This document shows, piece by piece, positions 62,400 to 64,000 of a stretch of 64,000 nucleotides of DNA. Each line of letters begins with the position of its first letter. The first letter of the stretch is position 1. The DNA comes from Triplophysa rosa (taxonomy: Eukaryota; Chordata; Actinopteri; Cypriniformes; Nemacheilidae). Below the pieces are notes generated by a model that saw only the letters and a list, made by a program, of their open reading frames with translations, was not told the DNA's origin and made no database searches. Location: positions 3,112,951 through 3,176,950 of the forward strand of contig NC_079913.1 in NCBI RefSeq assembly GCF_024868665.1, written 5' to 3'. Position numbers and translations under genes: made by a program.

Positions 62400-63259
62400 T
62401 CTCTCTTCCTTCTGTAGTGTCATGCAACTCTTCTTGCATGAGGATTTTGCATTTCGGTGCATTTCAATGAAGGAATTCAGTAGCATTGTGCATTTCATAT
62501 GTGTTTCTTTTTTTTAGACATTTTGTTTCCTAAAAATATAAATGACACGTGGCAATTAAGGCCTTTGTGCGGTATGTTTATCTTTATTAATTTCCTCGTG
62601 TTTTAACAATACAAAGCTGCATAAACTGATTGAATTTAAACTCCCTTTTCACTCTAAAACAACCTGCTCATCATGTGAATGATTGAAGTCCGTTGTTGGC
62701 TATTACTTGTGCATTGGTGCTCTCTGGTGGTGAGCGATACAACTACACGGGTACATTTTTAGCATCTCTGTATCTTGACACATATATCACTAATGCAGCA
62801 TTATTTTTTCTATTATGTCATGCTTACCATGTGAAGCTCACCCGAATTACTATTATTTATAATGTTCCTACTTTTGCTTAAATACAATATTTTTGGCAAG
62901 TATGGTAAAAATATATGCTTTTAAATCCTCATTCTAATATTATAATACGTGTTTACTGTACATTAATCGTGTTTATTTGTCGCGTTTGACGGCAACAAAG
63001 AAGTTTTAAACGAGGGTAGAAAACCACTCGCGGTTTTTTTCGGACTGGAGTGAAGTGTCTTCATAAGCTCCATGAAAAATATTGCTATCACAAAATAATC
63101 AAGACTGCTTAATTTTTGTTAAGACAACATACAAAATGTGGACTAATTTATTAATGAGACCAATAGGACTTCATCGACATCACTTGATACTTTCTGTACA
63201 GTATATCCACTACCTTCCTGCATATAAATGTAGCCGCCCATCCGATGCACTAAAGTTTT
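62400..63259. other. Non-coding stretch upstream of pik3cg
   Basis: AT-rich sequence with no supported exon and no recognised repeat. Confidence 0.5.
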
Positions 63260-63360
63260 CCTTTGGCCAATCAGAAAGCGGCTCGAACAGCCTTGCGATT
63301 GGTTGAGATCGCGGCGGTACGCCCCGTGTAGTGACGTCATTGTAGGGCAATTGGGCGCAT
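63260..63360. promoter_or_regulatory. CCAAT/CRE promoter-like cluster at the right end
   Basis: CCAAT at 63267-63271, inverted CCAAT (ATTGG) at 63298-63302 and 63350-63354, and a full CRE (TGACGTCA) at 63332-63339 lie in a CpG-rich patch. Another CpG-rich stretch with ATTGG is at 63935-64000. The cluster probably belongs to a gene beginning right of the window or to a bidirectional promoter. Confidence 0.5.
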
Positions 63361-64000
63361 CATCCCATTAACAGATAAATCTAGAAAAATACCATTTAAA
63401 AAACAGTCAAATTCAAAGCTCTACAACAGGCCAGAGTGTTTACTGTCTTTGAATCTGTTGTTTGATTAATTTCAGATTATGACCACCAGACAACCATATA
63501 CGTTAATGTTGTAGTGTTTACTGTAAATAATAAATGAATTATGATTTCACATATTGTTTTGTAAGAGATAGTAAAATATTTTTATCTTCGAAAGTAATTT
63601 CTACACCGGTCACTAAAACAATCATGTTAAAGTACGAACAAAAGATTTGCTACAAACAAAAGATACATCTGAGCGCTCTAAAAATTGCAAAACACACTTT
63701 TAAAAAACGTTTTACCTGGTTTACAGGATAAATACACTGGATGTAATGTTTTTTTATGAAAGCTCACTGATAAAAACTCACTCCTCGTAGAAAATCTCAT
63801 TCAACTTAATGTTGTCTACACCGTGCATGTATTTTTATTGTTTAATTATACATTTATTTGTGTAGAAACGATTATTATATTTGATTTATGACGCTAATAT
63901 CAGCATTTGTATTCACTTTGGCCATCTGCGAAAAGTGCCGCGCCCCACCCCCCACGAAACGTTTGTTGACACCTCGCCCACGGATTGGCCGGTCCTACCG

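Overview
This 64 kb window is vertebrate nuclear DNA, most likely from a teleost fish and probably a cyprinid-like one. The evidence is long GT-AG introns, AT-rich intergenic DNA with CpG-rich promoters, dispersed palindromic elements of the Angel type, tRNA-derived SINE fragments of the kind common in carp-like fish, and several small hAT-type elements. No prokaryotic operon, CRISPR array, rRNA or confident tRNA gene is present.

Layout. 1-24.5 kb: gene-poor. It holds several dispersed repeats, blocks of complex non-repetitive sequence that could be conserved regulatory DNA, and two weak minus-strand exon candidates near the left edge. 24.5-25.9 kb (+): a three-exon paired-like homeobox gene, best read as isx, with an unusual Leu at homeodomain position 49. 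26.1-26.3 kb (-): an unrecognised open exon-like segment. 27.4-27.5 kb: a CpG-rich promoter-like block. 28.8-44.1 kb (+): bicd1, a dynein-cargo adaptor, with two alternative C-termini. One reads through a splice donor into a Ser/Thr/Pro-rich tail; the other splices to an exon about 3.6 kb downstream that matches the mammalian short isoform ending. 46.4-53.9 kb (+): fgd4 (frabin), a Cdc42 GEF, in 17 coding exons including one GC-AG intron. 56.4-62.3 kb (-): pik3cg, the class IB PI3-kinase catalytic subunit p110-gamma, in 10 coding exons plus a non-coding first exon. It lies tail to tail with fgd4. The 62.4-64 kb end is non-coding and carries CCAAT and CRE sites, probably the promoter of a gene outside the window.

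All three large genes reconstruct completely with in-phase splice junctions: bicd1 1027 aa (long) or 864 aa (short), fgd4 788 aa, pik3cg 1099 aa. bicd1 and fgd4 are neighbours in human (12p11) as well; isx and pik3cg map elsewhere in human. The genes are not a pathway operon. Functional links (phosphoinositide and Rho GTPase signalling for pik3cg and fgd4) are general knowledge, not something the layout proves. I found no convincing new biological system. The points most worth a second look are the bicd1 alternative ends, the isx F49L change, the GC-AG intron, the orphan minus-strand exon, and the hAT insertions with exact 8-bp target duplications.
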